From JAEZAA01 sp964514485 (lineage in GTDB: Bacteria; Pseudomonadota; Gammaproteobacteria; Pseudomonadales; Oleiphilaceae), in the NCBI GenBank assembly GCA_964514485.1, contig CAZEWG010000002.1:1-64000 (forward strand): DNA of 64,000 nucleotides, read 5' to 3'. The translations under genes were made by a program, and so were the position numbers. Of this stretch, positions 26,410-35,742 are shown piece by piece (positions within the stretch are counted from its first letter, which is position 1; each line of letters begins with the position of its first letter). Below the pieces are notes generated by a model. That model searched no databases and was not told where the DNA came from. It worked only from the letters and a program-made list of their open reading frames with translations.

Positions 26410-28038
26410 ATGACGCGCTACATCTTCGTCACTGGTGGTGTTGTATCTTCACTTGGGAAAGGGATAGCCTCCGCGTCCCTGGCAGCTATTCTCGAAGCCC
26501 GCGGCCTCAAGGTCACCATGCTTAAGCTGGATCCCTACATTAACGTAGACCCGGGCACCATGAGCCCGTTCCAGCACGGTGAGGTTTTTGTCACCGAAGA
26601 CGGCGCGGAAACCGACCTGGATCTGGGGCACTACGAGCGCTTTATTCGTACCACCATGAGCAAGCGCAACAACTTCACCACCGGCCGTGTTTATGAGACG
26701 GTTCTGCGTCGTGAACGTCGTGGCGACTATCTGGGTGGTACGGTTCAGGTGATCCCTCACATTACCGACGAAATCAAGCGTCGGGTGGTGGAAGGCGCCG
26801 GTGATGCCGATGTGGCGTTGGTGGAAATTGGCGGTACCGTGGGTGACATTGAGTCCCTGCCGTTTCTGGAAGCGATTCGCCAGCTGAAGGTGGAAGTGGG
26901 TGCCAAGCGCGCACTGTTCATGCACCTGACCCTGGTGCCCTATATCGCCACGGCCGGTGAGACCAAAACCAAGCCGACCCAGCATTCCGTGAAGGAAATG
27001 CGTTCTATTGGTCTGCAGCCAGACATTCTGGTGTGCCGCTCCGATCATGAGATCGATCTCTCTTCCCGTCGCAAGATTGCACTGTTCACCAACGTGGAAG
27101 AACGGGCGGTGATTGCCCTGCAAGACGCTGACTCAATTTACCGGATCCCCATGATGCTCCATGAGCAAGGGCTGGATGACATCGTGGTCGAACGCTTCGG
27201 CCTGGAATGTGGCCCGGCTGATCTGAGTGAGTGGGAAGCGGTGGTCGAGGCCGAGCAAAGTCCTGAACAGACCGTGGAAATTGCCATGGTGGGCAAATAC
27301 ATGGAACTGCTGGATGCCTACAAGTCGCTGATTGAAGCGATCAAGCATGCAGGTATCCGGACCCGGACCAAGGTCAACGTTCGTTATATCGACTCCGAGC
27401 GGATCGAGCGCGAAGGCACCGGCATCCTGGAAGGGGTGAAGGGTATTCTGGTACCCGGTGGCTTTGGCGAGCGGGGCGTGGAAGGCAAGATCGAGACCGT
27501 GCGTTACGCCCGTGAGAACAAGATTCCCTACCTGGGCATTTGCTTGGGTATGCAGGTTGCCGTGATTGAATTCGCCCGTCATGTGGCAGGTCTGGAAGGC
27601 GCCCATAGCACCGAGTTCCGTAAAGACGCCGCCCATCCAGTGGTGGGTCTGATCACGGAGTGGAAGAACACTTCCGGCGAGGTGGAAACCCGCAGCGAGA
27701 AATCCGACCTGGGTGGCACCATGCGTCTGGGGGCGCAGTCTTGTGTGCTGGAGAAGGATTCCACCGTATACCAATGCTATGGCAAGGAGCGAATTGTTGA
27801 GCGTCACCGTCACCGGTATGAAGTCAACAACAACTACCTGCCGCAACTGGAAAGTGCTGGCCTGAGAATTACCGGTCGCTCCGGTGACGAAGCGCTGGTG
27901 GAAGTGGTGGAGGTTCCTGATCACCCCTGGTTTGTGGCGTGCCAGTTCCACCCGGAATTCACCTCGACACCCCGGGATGGCCACGGCCTGTTCGAGGGCT
28001 TTGTCAGGGCCGCTCTCAAGCATGCCAATGAGGGCTGA
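26410..28038 (+). CDS. pyrG: CTP synthase PyrG
   Basis: PyrG converts UTP to CTP using ATP and glutamine. The 542-residue protein has an N-terminal amidoligase domain (YIFVTGGVVSSLGKG, then DPYINVDPGTMSPFQHGEVFVT) and a C-terminal class I glutamine amidotransferase domain. The nucleophile cysteine is in YLGICLGMQ (about residue 380), and the His-Glu pair is in CQFHPEFTS. It heads the conserved pyrG-kdsA-eno-ftsB-ispD run. A terminator-like hairpin in the gap to kdsA would reduce read-through. Confidence 0.98.
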   Translation: MTRYIFVTGGVVSSLGKGIASASLAAILEARGLKVTMLKLDPYINVDPGTMSPFQHGEVFVTEDGAETDLDLGHYERFIRTTMSKRNNFTTGRVYETVLRRERRGDYLGGTVQVIPHITDEIKRRVVEGAGDADVALVEIGGTVGDIESLPFLEAIRQLKVEVGAKRALFMHLTLVPYIATAGETKTKPTQHSVKEMRSIGLQPDILVCRSDHEIDLSSRRKIALFTNVEERAVIALQDADSIYRIPMMLHEQGLDDIVVERFGLECGPADLSEWEAVVEAEQSPEQTVEIAMVGKYMELLDAYKSLIEAIKHAGIRTRTKVNVRYIDSERIEREGTGILEGVKGILVPGGFGERGVEGKIETVRYARENKIPYLGICLGMQVAVIEFARHVAGLEGAHSTEFRKDAAHPVVGLITEWKNTSGEVETRSEKSDLGGTMRLGAQSCVLEKDSTVYQCYGKERIVERHRHRYEVNNNYLPQLESAGLRITGRSGDEALVEVVEVPDHPWFVACQFHPEFTSTPRDGHGLFEGFVRAALKHANEG

Positions 28039-28076
28039 GCCAGCCCGCGCAGGCAACGAGTTTATCGCAATAAATC

Positions 28077-28109
28077 GCACCGGCCGCTAGGGGCCGGTTG
28101 TGCTTTTTC
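28077..28109 (+). terminator. Terminator between pyrG and kdsA
   Basis: The stem ACCGGCC/GGCCGGT (28079-28085 and 28092-28098) can be extended by GCAC/GTGC. It is followed by TTTTTCT. The kdsA start lies only 14 bases downstream, so it may act as a partial terminator that tunes expression inside a conserved run. Confidence 0.7.
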
Positions 28110-28122
28110 TGAAGGGGCTACG

Positions 28123-28965
28123 ATGCAAAAGACCATCCAGGTAGGCCAGATTCAAATGGCGAATGACCGTCCATTCGTTCTGTTTGGCGGTATGAACGTG
28201 CTGGAATCCCGGGACATCGCCATGCAGGTGGCGGAAACCTATGTGGATATCACCACTCGTCTGGGGATTCCCTATGTCTTTAAGGCCTCGTTCGATAAGG
28301 CCAATCGTTCCTCCATCACGTCTTTTCGGGGGCCGGGCCTGGAAGAAGGGCTGAAAATCCTCGAAGAGATCAAGCGCACCTTCAACGTACCCTTGTTAAC
28401 GGATGTCCATGAGCCCTGGCAGGCACAGCCCGTGGCCGAGGTGGTGGATATTCTGCAGTTACCGGCGTTTCTGTCACGGCAAACCGATCTGGTGGTTGCC
28501 ATGGCCAAGACCGGGGCGGCAATCAATATCAAAAAGGCCCAGTTCCTGGCTCCCCAGGAAATGCGCCATATTCTGAAAAAATGTGAAGAAGCCGGCAATG
28601 AGCGCCTGATTCTGTGTGAGCGTGGCTCCAGTTTTGGTTACAACAACCTGGTGGTGGACATGCTGGGCTTTGGGGTGATGAAGCAATTCGAATACCCCGT
28701 GTTTTTCGACGTGACCCACTCGCTTCAGATGCCGGGCGGCTTGCCCAATGCAGCCGGCGGTCGCCGTGAGCAGGTGGCGGACTTGGCCCGTGCCGGCATG
28801 GCCGTTGGCTTGGCGGGCCTCTTCCTGGAAGCCCACCCGGACCCGGATCAGGCGAAATGTGACGGCCCCTGTGCCCTGAGACTCAGCCAGTTGGAACCCT
28901 TCCTGCGTCAGGTGAAGGCTCTGGATGATCTGGTGAAGGGCTTTGAGATCCTGGATACCAAGTAA
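28123..28965 (+). CDS. kdsA: 3-deoxy-8-phosphooctulonate synthase KdsA
   Basis: KdsA condenses arabinose 5-phosphate with phosphoenolpyruvate to KDO 8-phosphate for lipid A-core LPS. The 280-residue protein is of normal length, with the PEP/A5P-binding segments VFKASFDKANRSS (about residues 51-63), LTDVHEPWQ and DVTHSLQMPGG. The substrate PEP is made by the neighbouring enolase. GAAGGGG precedes the ATG. Its presence shows that the organism makes KDO-containing LPS. Confidence 0.97.
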   Translation: MQKTIQVGQIQMANDRPFVLFGGMNVLESRDIAMQVAETYVDITTRLGIPYVFKASFDKANRSSITSFRGPGLEEGLKILEEIKRTFNVPLLTDVHEPWQAQPVAEVVDILQLPAFLSRQTDLVVAMAKTGAAINIKKAQFLAPQEMRHILKKCEEAGNERLILCERGSSFGYNNLVVDMLGFGVMKQFEYPVFFDVTHSLQMPGGLPNAAGGRREQVADLARAGMAVGLAGLFLEAHPDPDQAKCDGPCALRLSQLEPFLRQVKALDDLVKGFEILDTK

Positions 28966-29023
28966 GCCGCAGGGCTCTTGAAAGATTGAATCATATTTAG
29001 ACGGATAATGGAGATCGATACGA

Positions 29024-30325
29024 ATGGCAAAAATCGCAGCGATTAAGGCCCGTGAAGTGTTGGATTCCCGTGGTAACCCCACGGTCGAAGCCGATGTCAT
29101 CCTCGACAATGGCATGATGGGGTCCGCCTGCGCGCCCTCCGGAGCTTCCACAGGCTCCCGCGAGGCACTGGAGCTTCGCGACAAGGATCCCAAGCGCTAT
29201 TTGGGCAAAGGTGTGCTGAAAGCCGTGGATGCGGTGAACAGCAAAATTGCACCGGCGCTGTTGGGCCTGGACCCGGTCGACCAGCGTGAGCTGGACCGGA
29301 TCATGATTGAGCTGGACGGAACCGAGAACAAGTCCAACCTGGGCGCCAATGCCATTCTGGCGGTATCCCTGGCGGCGGCCAAGGCGGCAGCGCAAGCCAA
29401 GGGCGTGCCCCTGTATGCCCATATTGCCGATCTCAATGGCACTTCCGGCCAGTACTCCATGCCGGTGCCGATGATGAATATCATCAACGGCGGCGAGCAC
29501 GCCGACAACAACGTGGACATTCAGGAGTTCATGGTTCAGCCCGTTGGCGCCAAGTCCTTTGCTGAAGCCCTGCGTTGCGGTGCGGAAATCTTCCACGCCC
29601 TGAAAAAAGTACTGCAGGATCGTGGCCTGAGCACGGCGGTTGGGGATGAGGGCGGTTTTGCGCCTAACCTGCCGTCCAACGAAGGTGCTCTGGAGGCGAT
29701 TAAGGAAGCGGTTGAGCAGGCCGGCTATGAGCTGGGCAAGGACGTGACCCTGGCCCTGGACTGCGCTTCCACCGAGTTCTACCGGGATGGCAAGTATGAT
29801 CTGGCCGGTGAGGGCAAGGCGTTCGATGCGGAAGGTTTTGCTGATTATTTGGCCGATTTATGCCAACGGTATCCCATTGTTTCAATCGAAGACGGCATGT
29901 CCGAGAACGATTGGGCGGGATGGGCTACACTTACCCGCAAGCTGGGTGATCGGGTGCAATTGGTCGGCGACGACTTGTTTGTGACCAACACCAAGATTCT
30001 GAAAGAAGGGATCGAGAAGCAGATCGGCAACTCGATTCTGATCAAGTTCAACCAGATTGGCAGCCTGTCCGAAACCCTGGACGCCATTAAAATGGCCAAG
30101 GACGCCGGCTATACCGCGGTGATTTCCCACCGTTCCGGTGAAACCGAAGATGCGACCATCGCTGACCTGGCAGTGGGCACCGCCGCTGGACAGATCAAGA
30201 CAGGCTCCCTGTGCCGTTCTGACCGGGTTGCCAAGTACAACCAGTTGCTGCGGATCGAAGAGCAACTGCAGGGTAAAGCCCCTTACAAGGGACTGGTCGA
30301 AATCAAAGGCCAGGGTGGACAATAA
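29024..30325 (+). CDS. eno: Enolase Eno
   Basis: Enolase interconverts 2-phosphoglycerate and phosphoenolpyruvate in glycolysis and gluconeogenesis, and in gammaproteobacteria it is also a degradosome partner. The 433-residue protein shows ARE-LDSRGNPTVE near the N-terminus, SGEHADNNVDIQEFM with the catalytic loop, the metal ligands in ALDCAS and SIEDGMSENDW, the catalytic lysine in LIKFNQIG, and the SHRSGETED signature. It lies 58 bases after kdsA and 71 before ftsB. Confidence 0.98.
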   Translation: MAKIAAIKAREVLDSRGNPTVEADVILDNGMMGSACAPSGASTGSREALELRDKDPKRYLGKGVLKAVDAVNSKIAPALLGLDPVDQRELDRIMIELDGTENKSNLGANAILAVSLAAAKAAAQAKGVPLYAHIADLNGTSGQYSMPVPMMNIINGGEHADNNVDIQEFMVQPVGAKSFAEALRCGAEIFHALKKVLQDRGLSTAVGDEGGFAPNLPSNEGALEAIKEAVEQAGYELGKDVTLALDCASTEFYRDGKYDLAGEGKAFDAEGFADYLADLCQRYPIVSIEDGMSENDWAGWATLTRKLGDRVQLVGDDLFVTNTKILKEGIEKQIGNSILIKFNQIGSLSETLDAIKMAKDAGYTAVISHRSGETEDATIADLAVGTAAGQIKTGSLCRSDRVAKYNQLLRIEEQLQGKAPYKGLVEIKGQGGQ

Positions 30326-30396
30326 GGCCGTACAAAAGGCAGGGCGTCGGGCCGGAAGGTTTCGGCGCCCCGCGCAAAGGTGGATGAATCCGTGTA

Positions 30397-30666
30397 ATGA
30401 AGTGGCTCTGGGCGTTCATGATCTTTCTTATCCTGGCCCTGCAAGTGCGCTTGTGGGCTGGTGAGGGAAGTTTTGCCCAAGTCCTGGTGTTACGGGATCA
30501 GATCGCGCAACAGCAAGGCCATAATGCCCAGTTGCGCGAGCGCAATCTTCAGTTGGAAGCCGAGGTTCTGGATCTCAAGACGGCTCAGGGAGCCATCGAA
30601 GAACGGGCCCGGAGCCAGCTGGGAATGATCCACCAGCGCGAAACCTTCTATATGACGGTTGAATAG
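30397..30666 (+). CDS. ftsB: Cell division protein FtsB
   Basis: FtsB is a small bitopic inner-membrane protein that forms the FtsQLB divisome complex and signals septal wall synthesis. The 89-residue protein has one N-terminal membrane helix (about residues 3-21) and a periplasmic leucine-zipper coiled coil (about 28-65, VLVLRDQIAQQQGHNAQLR). A conserved C-terminal segment with RSQLGMI follows. The eno-ftsB-ispD order is typical of gammaproteobacteria. Confidence 0.93.
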   Translation: MKWLWAFMIFLILALQVRLWAGEGSFAQVLVLRDQIAQQQGHNAQLRERNLQLEAEVLDLKTAQGAIEERARSQLGMIHQRETFYMTVE

Positions 30667-30748
30667 CCGCTCAATCCCCTCCAAAATGCGGGCATAAGTT
30701 TCGACTCCGTATCGAAATCACCCCGACAGCTTTGATCAGATTATCTCT

Positions 30749-31471
30749 ATGACGACATCCGAGGCTCCGGCGTTAGAGCCTGCCGTTTGGGCCGTGGTGC
30801 CCGCCGCCGGGATCGGTTCCCGGATGGGGAGCACGATTCCCAAGCAATATTTGCCCTTGCTGGGACAGCCGGTGATTGAGCATACCTTGACGCTCTTGTT
30901 GTCCCATCCATTGATCAACACCATTTTTTTGCCGCTTGATGCGGGCGATGTTTACTGGCCGAAACTGGCCTTGGCCAAGGATCGCCGGATTCAGACCGTG
31001 GCGGGTGGTCAGGAACGCTGCCATTCCGTACTCAATGCCCTTCAGATGATTGCTCCGCAGGCCGCTGCCCGGGACTGGGTGCTGGTGCATGACGTGGCGC
31101 GCCCCTGTTTGTGTCTTGAAGATCTGGATCGTTTGTTCCGGGAGTTGGAGCACGACGAGGTGGGTGGGCTGCTGGGCGTGCCGGTGGCGGACACCCTGAA
31201 ACGGACCGATGCGCAGGGCGTGGTGCAGGAGACTGTAGACCGGAGTCAGGTCTGGCGTGCCTATACGCCGCAAATGTTTCGCTTCGGGGTGTTGTATCAG
31301 GCGTTGCAGGACGCCTTGGCGGGGCAGGCGCTGGTCACCGACGAAGCCTCCGCGGTCGAGCGGGCCGGCTACCGCCCACGGATGGTGCAGGGCCGGGCCG
31401 ACAATATCAAGATTACCATCCCGTCCGACTTGGCGATGGCAGAACTCTATCTGCGCCAGCGTACGGTTTAG
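30749..31471 (+). CDS. ispD: 2-C-methyl-D-erythritol 4-phosphate cytidylyltransferase IspD
   Basis: IspD couples MEP to CTP, the third step of the MEP isoprenoid pathway. The 240-residue protein has the nucleotide-binding loop VVPAAGIGSRMGSTIPKQYL (about residues 14-33), VHDVARPC near residue 111, and the catalytic-region TDEASAVE. It is followed 23 bases later by ispF, its pathway neighbour. The CTP it uses is supplied by PyrG, encoded about 3 kb upstream. Confidence 0.96.
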   Translation: MTTSEAPALEPAVWAVVPAAGIGSRMGSTIPKQYLPLLGQPVIEHTLTLLLSHPLINTIFLPLDAGDVYWPKLALAKDRRIQTVAGGQERCHSVLNALQMIAPQAAARDWVLVHDVARPCLCLEDLDRLFRELEHDEVGGLLGVPVADTLKRTDAQGVVQETVDRSQVWRAYTPQMFRFGVLYQALQDALAGQALVTDEASAVERAGYRPRMVQGRADNIKITIPSDLAMAELYLRQRTV

Positions 31472-31494
31472 TCCAATTTCGGGAGACTCAGTTG

Positions 31495-31992
31495 ATGACG
31501 TTGCCGTTTCGTATCGGTCAGGGGTTTGATGTCCACGCCTTTCAGCCAGGCGATGGCGTGATCATTGGCGGTGTACATATTCCATTCAGCCACTCCCTGG
31601 CCGCCCACTCTGACGGGGATGTGCTGTTGCATGCGGTTGCCGATGCGATTTTGGGGGCGGCGGCGTTAGGGGATATCGGCCATCACTTTCCCGATACCGA
31701 TCCCACCTTCAAAGGCGCAGACAGTCGGGTATTGCTGCGACATGTGGTGTCGCTGATCCATCAAAAGGGCTACCGGCTGGTGAACCTGGATGCCACTATC
31801 ATTGCCCAGGCTCCTAAAATGGCTCCCCATATTGCCCAGATGCGTCAAAACCTGGCGCAAGACCTACAAGTCGAGCTGGAACAGGTCAACGTCAAGGCCA
31901 GCACGACGGAGAAACTGGGCTTTACCGGGCGGGGTGAGGGGATTGCTTGCCAAACCGTCTGTCTGCTCGCCAAAGTGGGAGCCGAACAATGA
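31495..31992 (+). CDS. ispF: 2-C-methyl-D-erythritol 2,4-cyclodiphosphate synthase IspF
   Basis: IspF cyclises CDP-ME 2-phosphate to MEcPP with release of CMP. The 165-residue protein has the zinc-binding GFDVHAF segment near residue 10, HSDGDVLLHAVADA, DIGHHFPDTDP and the NVKASTTEKLGFTGRGEGIA signature. The frame opens one codon earlier at a TTG (31492); ATG 31495 follows GGGAGA. It overlaps truD by ATGA, so ispF-truD are coupled. Confidence 0.96.
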   Translation: MTLPFRIGQGFDVHAFQPGDGVIIGGVHIPFSHSLAAHSDGDVLLHAVADAILGAAALGDIGHHFPDTDPTFKGADSRVLLRHVVSLIHQKGYRLVNLDATIIAQAPKMAPHIAQMRQNLAQDLQVELEQVNVKASTTEKLGFTGRGEGIACQTVCLLAKVGAEQ

Positions 31993-33026
31993 GTCTGAGC
32001 CTGGAAACCGTGCGGGCCTGGCCGCAAACGGATTGCCGTGCCCGGTTTCGGGAGCAGGTGGAAGACTTTCAGGTCAACGAGGTGTTGGGCTTCGAGCCGG
32101 ATGGCAGTGGTGAGCACGTCTTTCTGGAGCTTGAGAAAACCAATCTCAACACCGAGGACGTCGCCCGGCGGATTGCCCGTCTGGCGGGTGTGCGTCAGAT
32201 GGATGTGGGCTATAGCGGCATGAAAGACAAGCGTGCCGTCGCCACCCAGTGGTTCAGTATCTATCTGGCCAATCAGCCTGAGCCGGACTGGCGCGAGCTG
32301 GAGGCGGAAGATCTGCGCCTGCTGCGGGTCAGCCGGCATCGGCAAAAGCTGCGTCGCGGTCAACATCTGGGTAATCGCTTTGAGATCCGCCTGCGCGAGC
32401 TGGAGGGCGATTTCGAACGGCTGGAGCCGGTTTTGGTGGCGCTGCGGGAGCAGGGCTTTCCCAATTATTTTGGCGAGCAGCGCTTCGGGATTCGGGGCGC
32501 CAACCTGGATCGGGCTGAAAACCTGTTTCGTGGAGAGTTGCGCCAGCGGGATCGCCACAAGCGTAGTATCTATTTGTCCGCGGCCCGCTCCTGGTTGTTC
32601 AATCAGGTCTTGAGCCGGCGGGTGGAGCGGGGCGTCTGGTGCCAGTTAATCGAGGGGGATCAGCCCGAAGAGACTCCCCATCGTGACTGGGAGATTCTCA
32701 CTGCAGTCCCGACCGGTCCCCTGTATGGTGATGGGCCGGTGACAACCGAGGCCCAGGCTGGTCTGGTGGAGCAGGAGGTGGCTGAGGCCCATCCGCTCTT
32801 TATTGAAGGCCTCAAATCCCAGCGGTTGCGTCCTGAACGGCGTGCTCTGGTGGCATTCCCCATCGGGCTGACCTGGACCCGCGATGGTCATGATCTCGTG
32901 TTACGATTCGCCCTGGGGCGCGGCAGCTTTGCCACCGCCATGTTGGGGGAGTGCGTTGAGTTGGTCAGTACCTGGTATGAGTCCGAGCGGGGTGGCCCCG
33001 CTACACCGGCGCAACCCGCGCCATGA
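31989..33026 (+). CDS. truD: tRNA pseudouridine(13) synthase TruD
   Basis: TruD isomerises uridine 13 of tRNA-Glu to pseudouridine. The 345-residue protein has the catalytic aspartate segment GYSGMKDKRAVATQWF (about residues 73-88) and the conserved NYFGEQRFG and ARSWLFNQVLSRRV motifs. The frame extends upstream to 31947, inside ispF, but ATG 31989 gives the ATGA overlap and the usual N-terminus. surE begins 20 bases after its stop. Confidence 0.96.
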   Translation: MSLSLETVRAWPQTDCRARFREQVEDFQVNEVLGFEPDGSGEHVFLELEKTNLNTEDVARRIARLAGVRQMDVGYSGMKDKRAVATQWFSIYLANQPEPDWRELEAEDLRLLRVSRHRQKLRRGQHLGNRFEIRLRELEGDFERLEPVLVALREQGFPNYFGEQRFGIRGANLDRAENLFRGELRQRDRHKRSIYLSAARSWLFNQVLSRRVERGVWCQLIEGDQPEETPHRDWEILTAVPTGPLYGDGPVTTEAQAGLVEQEVAEAHPLFIEGLKSQRLRPERRALVAFPIGLTWTRDGHDLVLRFALGRGSFATAMLGECVELVSTWYESERGGPATPAQPAP

Positions 33027-33046
33027 ATTAACGGAGACGGAGAGAC

Positions 33047-33793
33047 ATGAGACTGCTGTTATCCAATGATGATGGGGTCAATGCGCCGGGCCTGGAAGCC
33101 ATGGCAAAGGAACTGGAGAAGATTGCGGAGATCCGGGTGGTGGCGCCGGATCGTGATCACAGTGGTGCCAGTAACTCTCTGACCTTAACACGCCCCCTGC
33201 ATCCGGTACGGCTTCCCAACGGTTTTGTGGCATTGGACGGCACTCCCACCGACTGTGTGCACCTGGGGCTGAACCTGCTGTACCCGGACGAGATTGAGCG
33301 GGTGATTTCAGGCATCAACACCCATGCCAACCTGGGGGATGATGTGCTTTATTCCGGCACGGTGGCCGCGGCGACAGAGGGACGCTTTTTAGAGCAGCCG
33401 GCGATTGCGGTTTCTCTGGTGAATTACGGCCAGCACCATTACGATACCGCCGCCCGGGTGGTACGGGAAATTTTGCAGAAGACCCTGCCGCTCAATGTGT
33501 CGCCCCGTACGATCCTGAATATTAATGTGCCGGACCTGCCCTACAGCGAGCTGCGGGGCATCCGCGTGACCCGGTTGGGGCATCGGGCCAAAGGCGGCCG
33601 CCCGCAGAAGATTCTGGATCCGAGGGGCAAGGTTCGCTATTGGATTGCCGCCGCCGGCGAGGGTGAGGATGCCGGGCCGGGTACGGATTTTTATGCCATC
33701 CGCCATAATTATGTGTCCGTGACCCCGTTACAGGTGGATATGACCCGCTATGAGGCCTTTTCGGAGCTCGGTGCCTGGCTGGAAACCGAGTGA
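33047..33793 (+). CDS. surE: 5'/3'-nucleotidase SurE
   Basis: SurE is a metal-dependent phosphatase acting on nucleoside monophosphates and short polyphosphates, associated with stationary-phase survival. The 248-residue protein has the N-terminal acidic metal site LLSNDDGVNAPG, the ATPDRDHSGAS-like segment APDRDHSGASNSLT, SGINTHANLGDDVLYSGTVAAA and TDFYAI near the end. It belongs to the conserved surE-pcm-nlpD-rpoS stress group. The 179 bases to pcm are the widest gap in this part of the run. Confidence 0.97.
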   Translation: MRLLLSNDDGVNAPGLEAMAKELEKIAEIRVVAPDRDHSGASNSLTLTRPLHPVRLPNGFVALDGTPTDCVHLGLNLLYPDEIERVISGINTHANLGDDVLYSGTVAAATEGRFLEQPAIAVSLVNYGQHHYDTAARVVREILQKTLPLNVSPRTILNINVPDLPYSELRGIRVTRLGHRAKGGRPQKILDPRGKVRYWIAAAGEGEDAGPGTDFYAIRHNYVSVTPLQVDMTRYEAFSELGAWLETE

Positions 33794-33972
33794 TTTGGGG
33801 CAGGCTTTTGGAAAATAAGTGAAATTGTCTCGCTTGGCGAGGATTGCCGGTGAGCAGGACAGCAAACATCAGCTATGCTGTAGCCAACCACGGACAGAGC
33901 AAAGGCAGGGAGTGCAGGCGTAGTAAATGAGGCGTGATCTTGAAACGAAACATCGACATTGAAGGTATCGGT

Positions 33973-34608
33973 ATGACCTCCAAACGCACCCGAATGCGTC
34001 TGGTGGAGCGTTTGCGCACGGAAGGGATTCGAGATCCCCGGGTACTGGAGCAGATTCTGGACACCCCCCGCCATATCTTCATTGATGAAGCCCTCGCGCA
34101 TCGCGCTTATGAAGATACGTCTTTGCCGATAGGCTTCAACCAAACCATCTCCCAGCCATACATCGTGGCCCGCATGACGGAGCTGTTGCTGCGGGACAAG
34201 CCGTTGAACAAGGTGCTGGAGGTGGGAACCGGCTGTGGTTATCAAACCGCGGTACTGGCTCCCCTGGTTGGCACTCTGTATAGTGTTGAGCGTATCAAGC
34301 CGCTTCAGGATAAAGCCAAGGAACGGATCCGCACCCTGGGCATACGTAACGTCTACTTCCGCCATGCCGACGGCACCATGGGGCTACCCGAGGTGGGGCC
34401 ATTTGATGGCATTATCGTGGCCGCCGCGCCTGCGGAAGTGCCTTCCGAACTGTTATCCCAATTGGCCGACGGGGGCTGCATGGTGATTCCCGTGGGACAG
34501 GGAGACCATCAGGAGCTGCGTCTTATCCGACGTCAGGGCGCTGACTTTCTCTCCGAAAGTGTCGAAACCGTGCGTTTTGTGCCGATGCTGGGTGGCGTGA
34601 TCCGCTAA
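33973..34608 (+). CDS. pcm: Protein-L-isoaspartate O-methyltransferase Pcm
   Basis: Pcm uses SAM to methylate isoaspartyl residues in aged proteins, starting their repair. The 211-residue protein has the SAM-binding motif VLEVGTGCGYQTAVLA (about residues 78-93), PYIVARMTELL and the DGIIVAAAP segment. The frame extends 13 codons upstream to a GTG at 33934; ATG 33973 is preferred because TSKRTRMRLVERL is the usual N-terminus in Pseudomonas relatives and GAAGG precedes it. Confidence 0.95.
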   Translation: MTSKRTRMRLVERLRTEGIRDPRVLEQILDTPRHIFIDEALAHRAYEDTSLPIGFNQTISQPYIVARMTELLLRDKPLNKVLEVGTGCGYQTAVLAPLVGTLYSVERIKPLQDKAKERIRTLGIRNVYFRHADGTMGLPEVGPFDGIIVAAAPAEVPSELLSQLADGGCMVIPVGQGDHQELRLIRRQGADFLSESVETVRFVPMLGGVIR

Positions 34609-34631
34609 TTCGCAATTCTTTTCAATTCATC

Positions 34632-35573
34632 ATGGGATGCCGTATGCAGAAGGATACTCCACGCTCGCATTTATTGTTGTACCTGAAAGGGATGGCGATG
34701 GGAGCTGCTGATGTGGTACCTGGAGTTTCCGGTGGCACCATTGCTTTTATTGCGGGCATCTACGAGCGCCTGCTTGGTGCATTGCGCTCGTTTGGGCCCC
34801 AGCTTTGGCCCCTGTTCCGCCAGTCTGGCCTACCTGGTGTATGGCGCCATATTGATGGGAGCTTTCTGGTGGTGCTGTTTGGCGGCATCTTAACCAGTAT
34901 TCTGACCCTGGCCAGTGTGATCAGTCATTTGCTGGAGACTTATCCGGAGATCGTCTGGGCCTTTTTCTTCGGTCTGATTCTGGGGTCGGTGTGGTTTATC
35001 GGCATTCAGATCAAGCAGCGAACCGCGGGGGCTTGGGTCGCTTTTATTCTGGGGGCCCTGATCGCCTATGTGATCACCGAGCTGTCTCCACGAGAGATGG
35101 ATGTCACTATCTACACACTATTTTTTAGCGGCATGATTGCTATTTCCGCCATGATTCTACCGGGCATCTCCGGCAGCTTTATTTTGCTGATCATGGGCAT
35201 GTATGCGCCGATCCTGATGGCGGTGAAGTCACTGCACATCTCGACCTTGTTGGTTTTCTGTTGTGGCTGTCTGGTGGGCTTGCTCTCTATCTCCCACTTG
35301 CTAAGCTGGATGTTAAGGCGTTTCCATGATGCGACCATGGCGCTGCTGACCGGCTTTATGCTGGGAGCGCTCAATAAAGTCTGGCCCTGGAAGCAAACCC
35401 TGGAGTACCGCTTGAATAGCGCGGGTGAGGAAGTCCCGTTCCTGCAGACCAATGTGTTGCCTTCCGTCTATGAAGCGGTGACCGGGCAGCCTTCTCATCT
35501 TACCGGGGCCATTCTCTGTGCAGCCATTGGCCTTGTTTTGATTGTTGTTCTGGAAAAAGTGCGTACCAGATGA
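34632..35573 (+). CDS. DUF368 (PopT-type) membrane protein, putative undecaprenyl phosphate translocase
   Basis: DUF368 proteins have been shown in other bacteria to recycle undecaprenyl phosphate across the cytoplasmic membrane for wall and polysaccharide synthesis. This 313-residue protein has about eight hydrophobic segments and the two repeated family signatures, DVVPGVSGGTIAFIAGIYERL near residue 26 and LPGISGSFILLIMGMY near residue 176. An internal ATG at 34644 is an alternative start. It sits between pcm and nlpD, 23 bases from pcm; with ispD/ispF upstream, it adds a second link to polyprenyl metabolism in the run. Confidence 0.88.
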   Translation: MGCRMQKDTPRSHLLLYLKGMAMGAADVVPGVSGGTIAFIAGIYERLLGALRSFGPQLWPLFRQSGLPGVWRHIDGSFLVVLFGGILTSILTLASVISHLLETYPEIVWAFFFGLILGSVWFIGIQIKQRTAGAWVAFILGALIAYVITELSPREMDVTIYTLFFSGMIAISAMILPGISGSFILLIMGMYAPILMAVKSLHISTLLVFCCGCLVGLLSISHLLSWMLRRFHDATMALLTGFMLGALNKVWPWKQTLEYRLNSAGEEVPFLQTNVLPSVYEAVTGQPSHLTGAILCAAIGLVLIVVLEKVRTR

Positions 35574-35742
35574 TTTCTCCGCTTTGGCGAGGTGTTACTT
35601 TTGGGTGCAGGGAGTGTTTCTGCCGGTAACAGTTGTGTCGTAGAGACGACGGCGAAGTTGGACCAATTAGGGCCAAAAAACCTGCCAAAATAGAAGAAGT
35701 TATTGCGTTACGTCTAAATTATAAGTTTTTTTTGTTATAAGA

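Noticed and set aside
33748..34365. 205-codon minus-strand frame over surE-pcm
   Set aside because: It is antisense to two well-supported genes, with no ribosome site and no domain.
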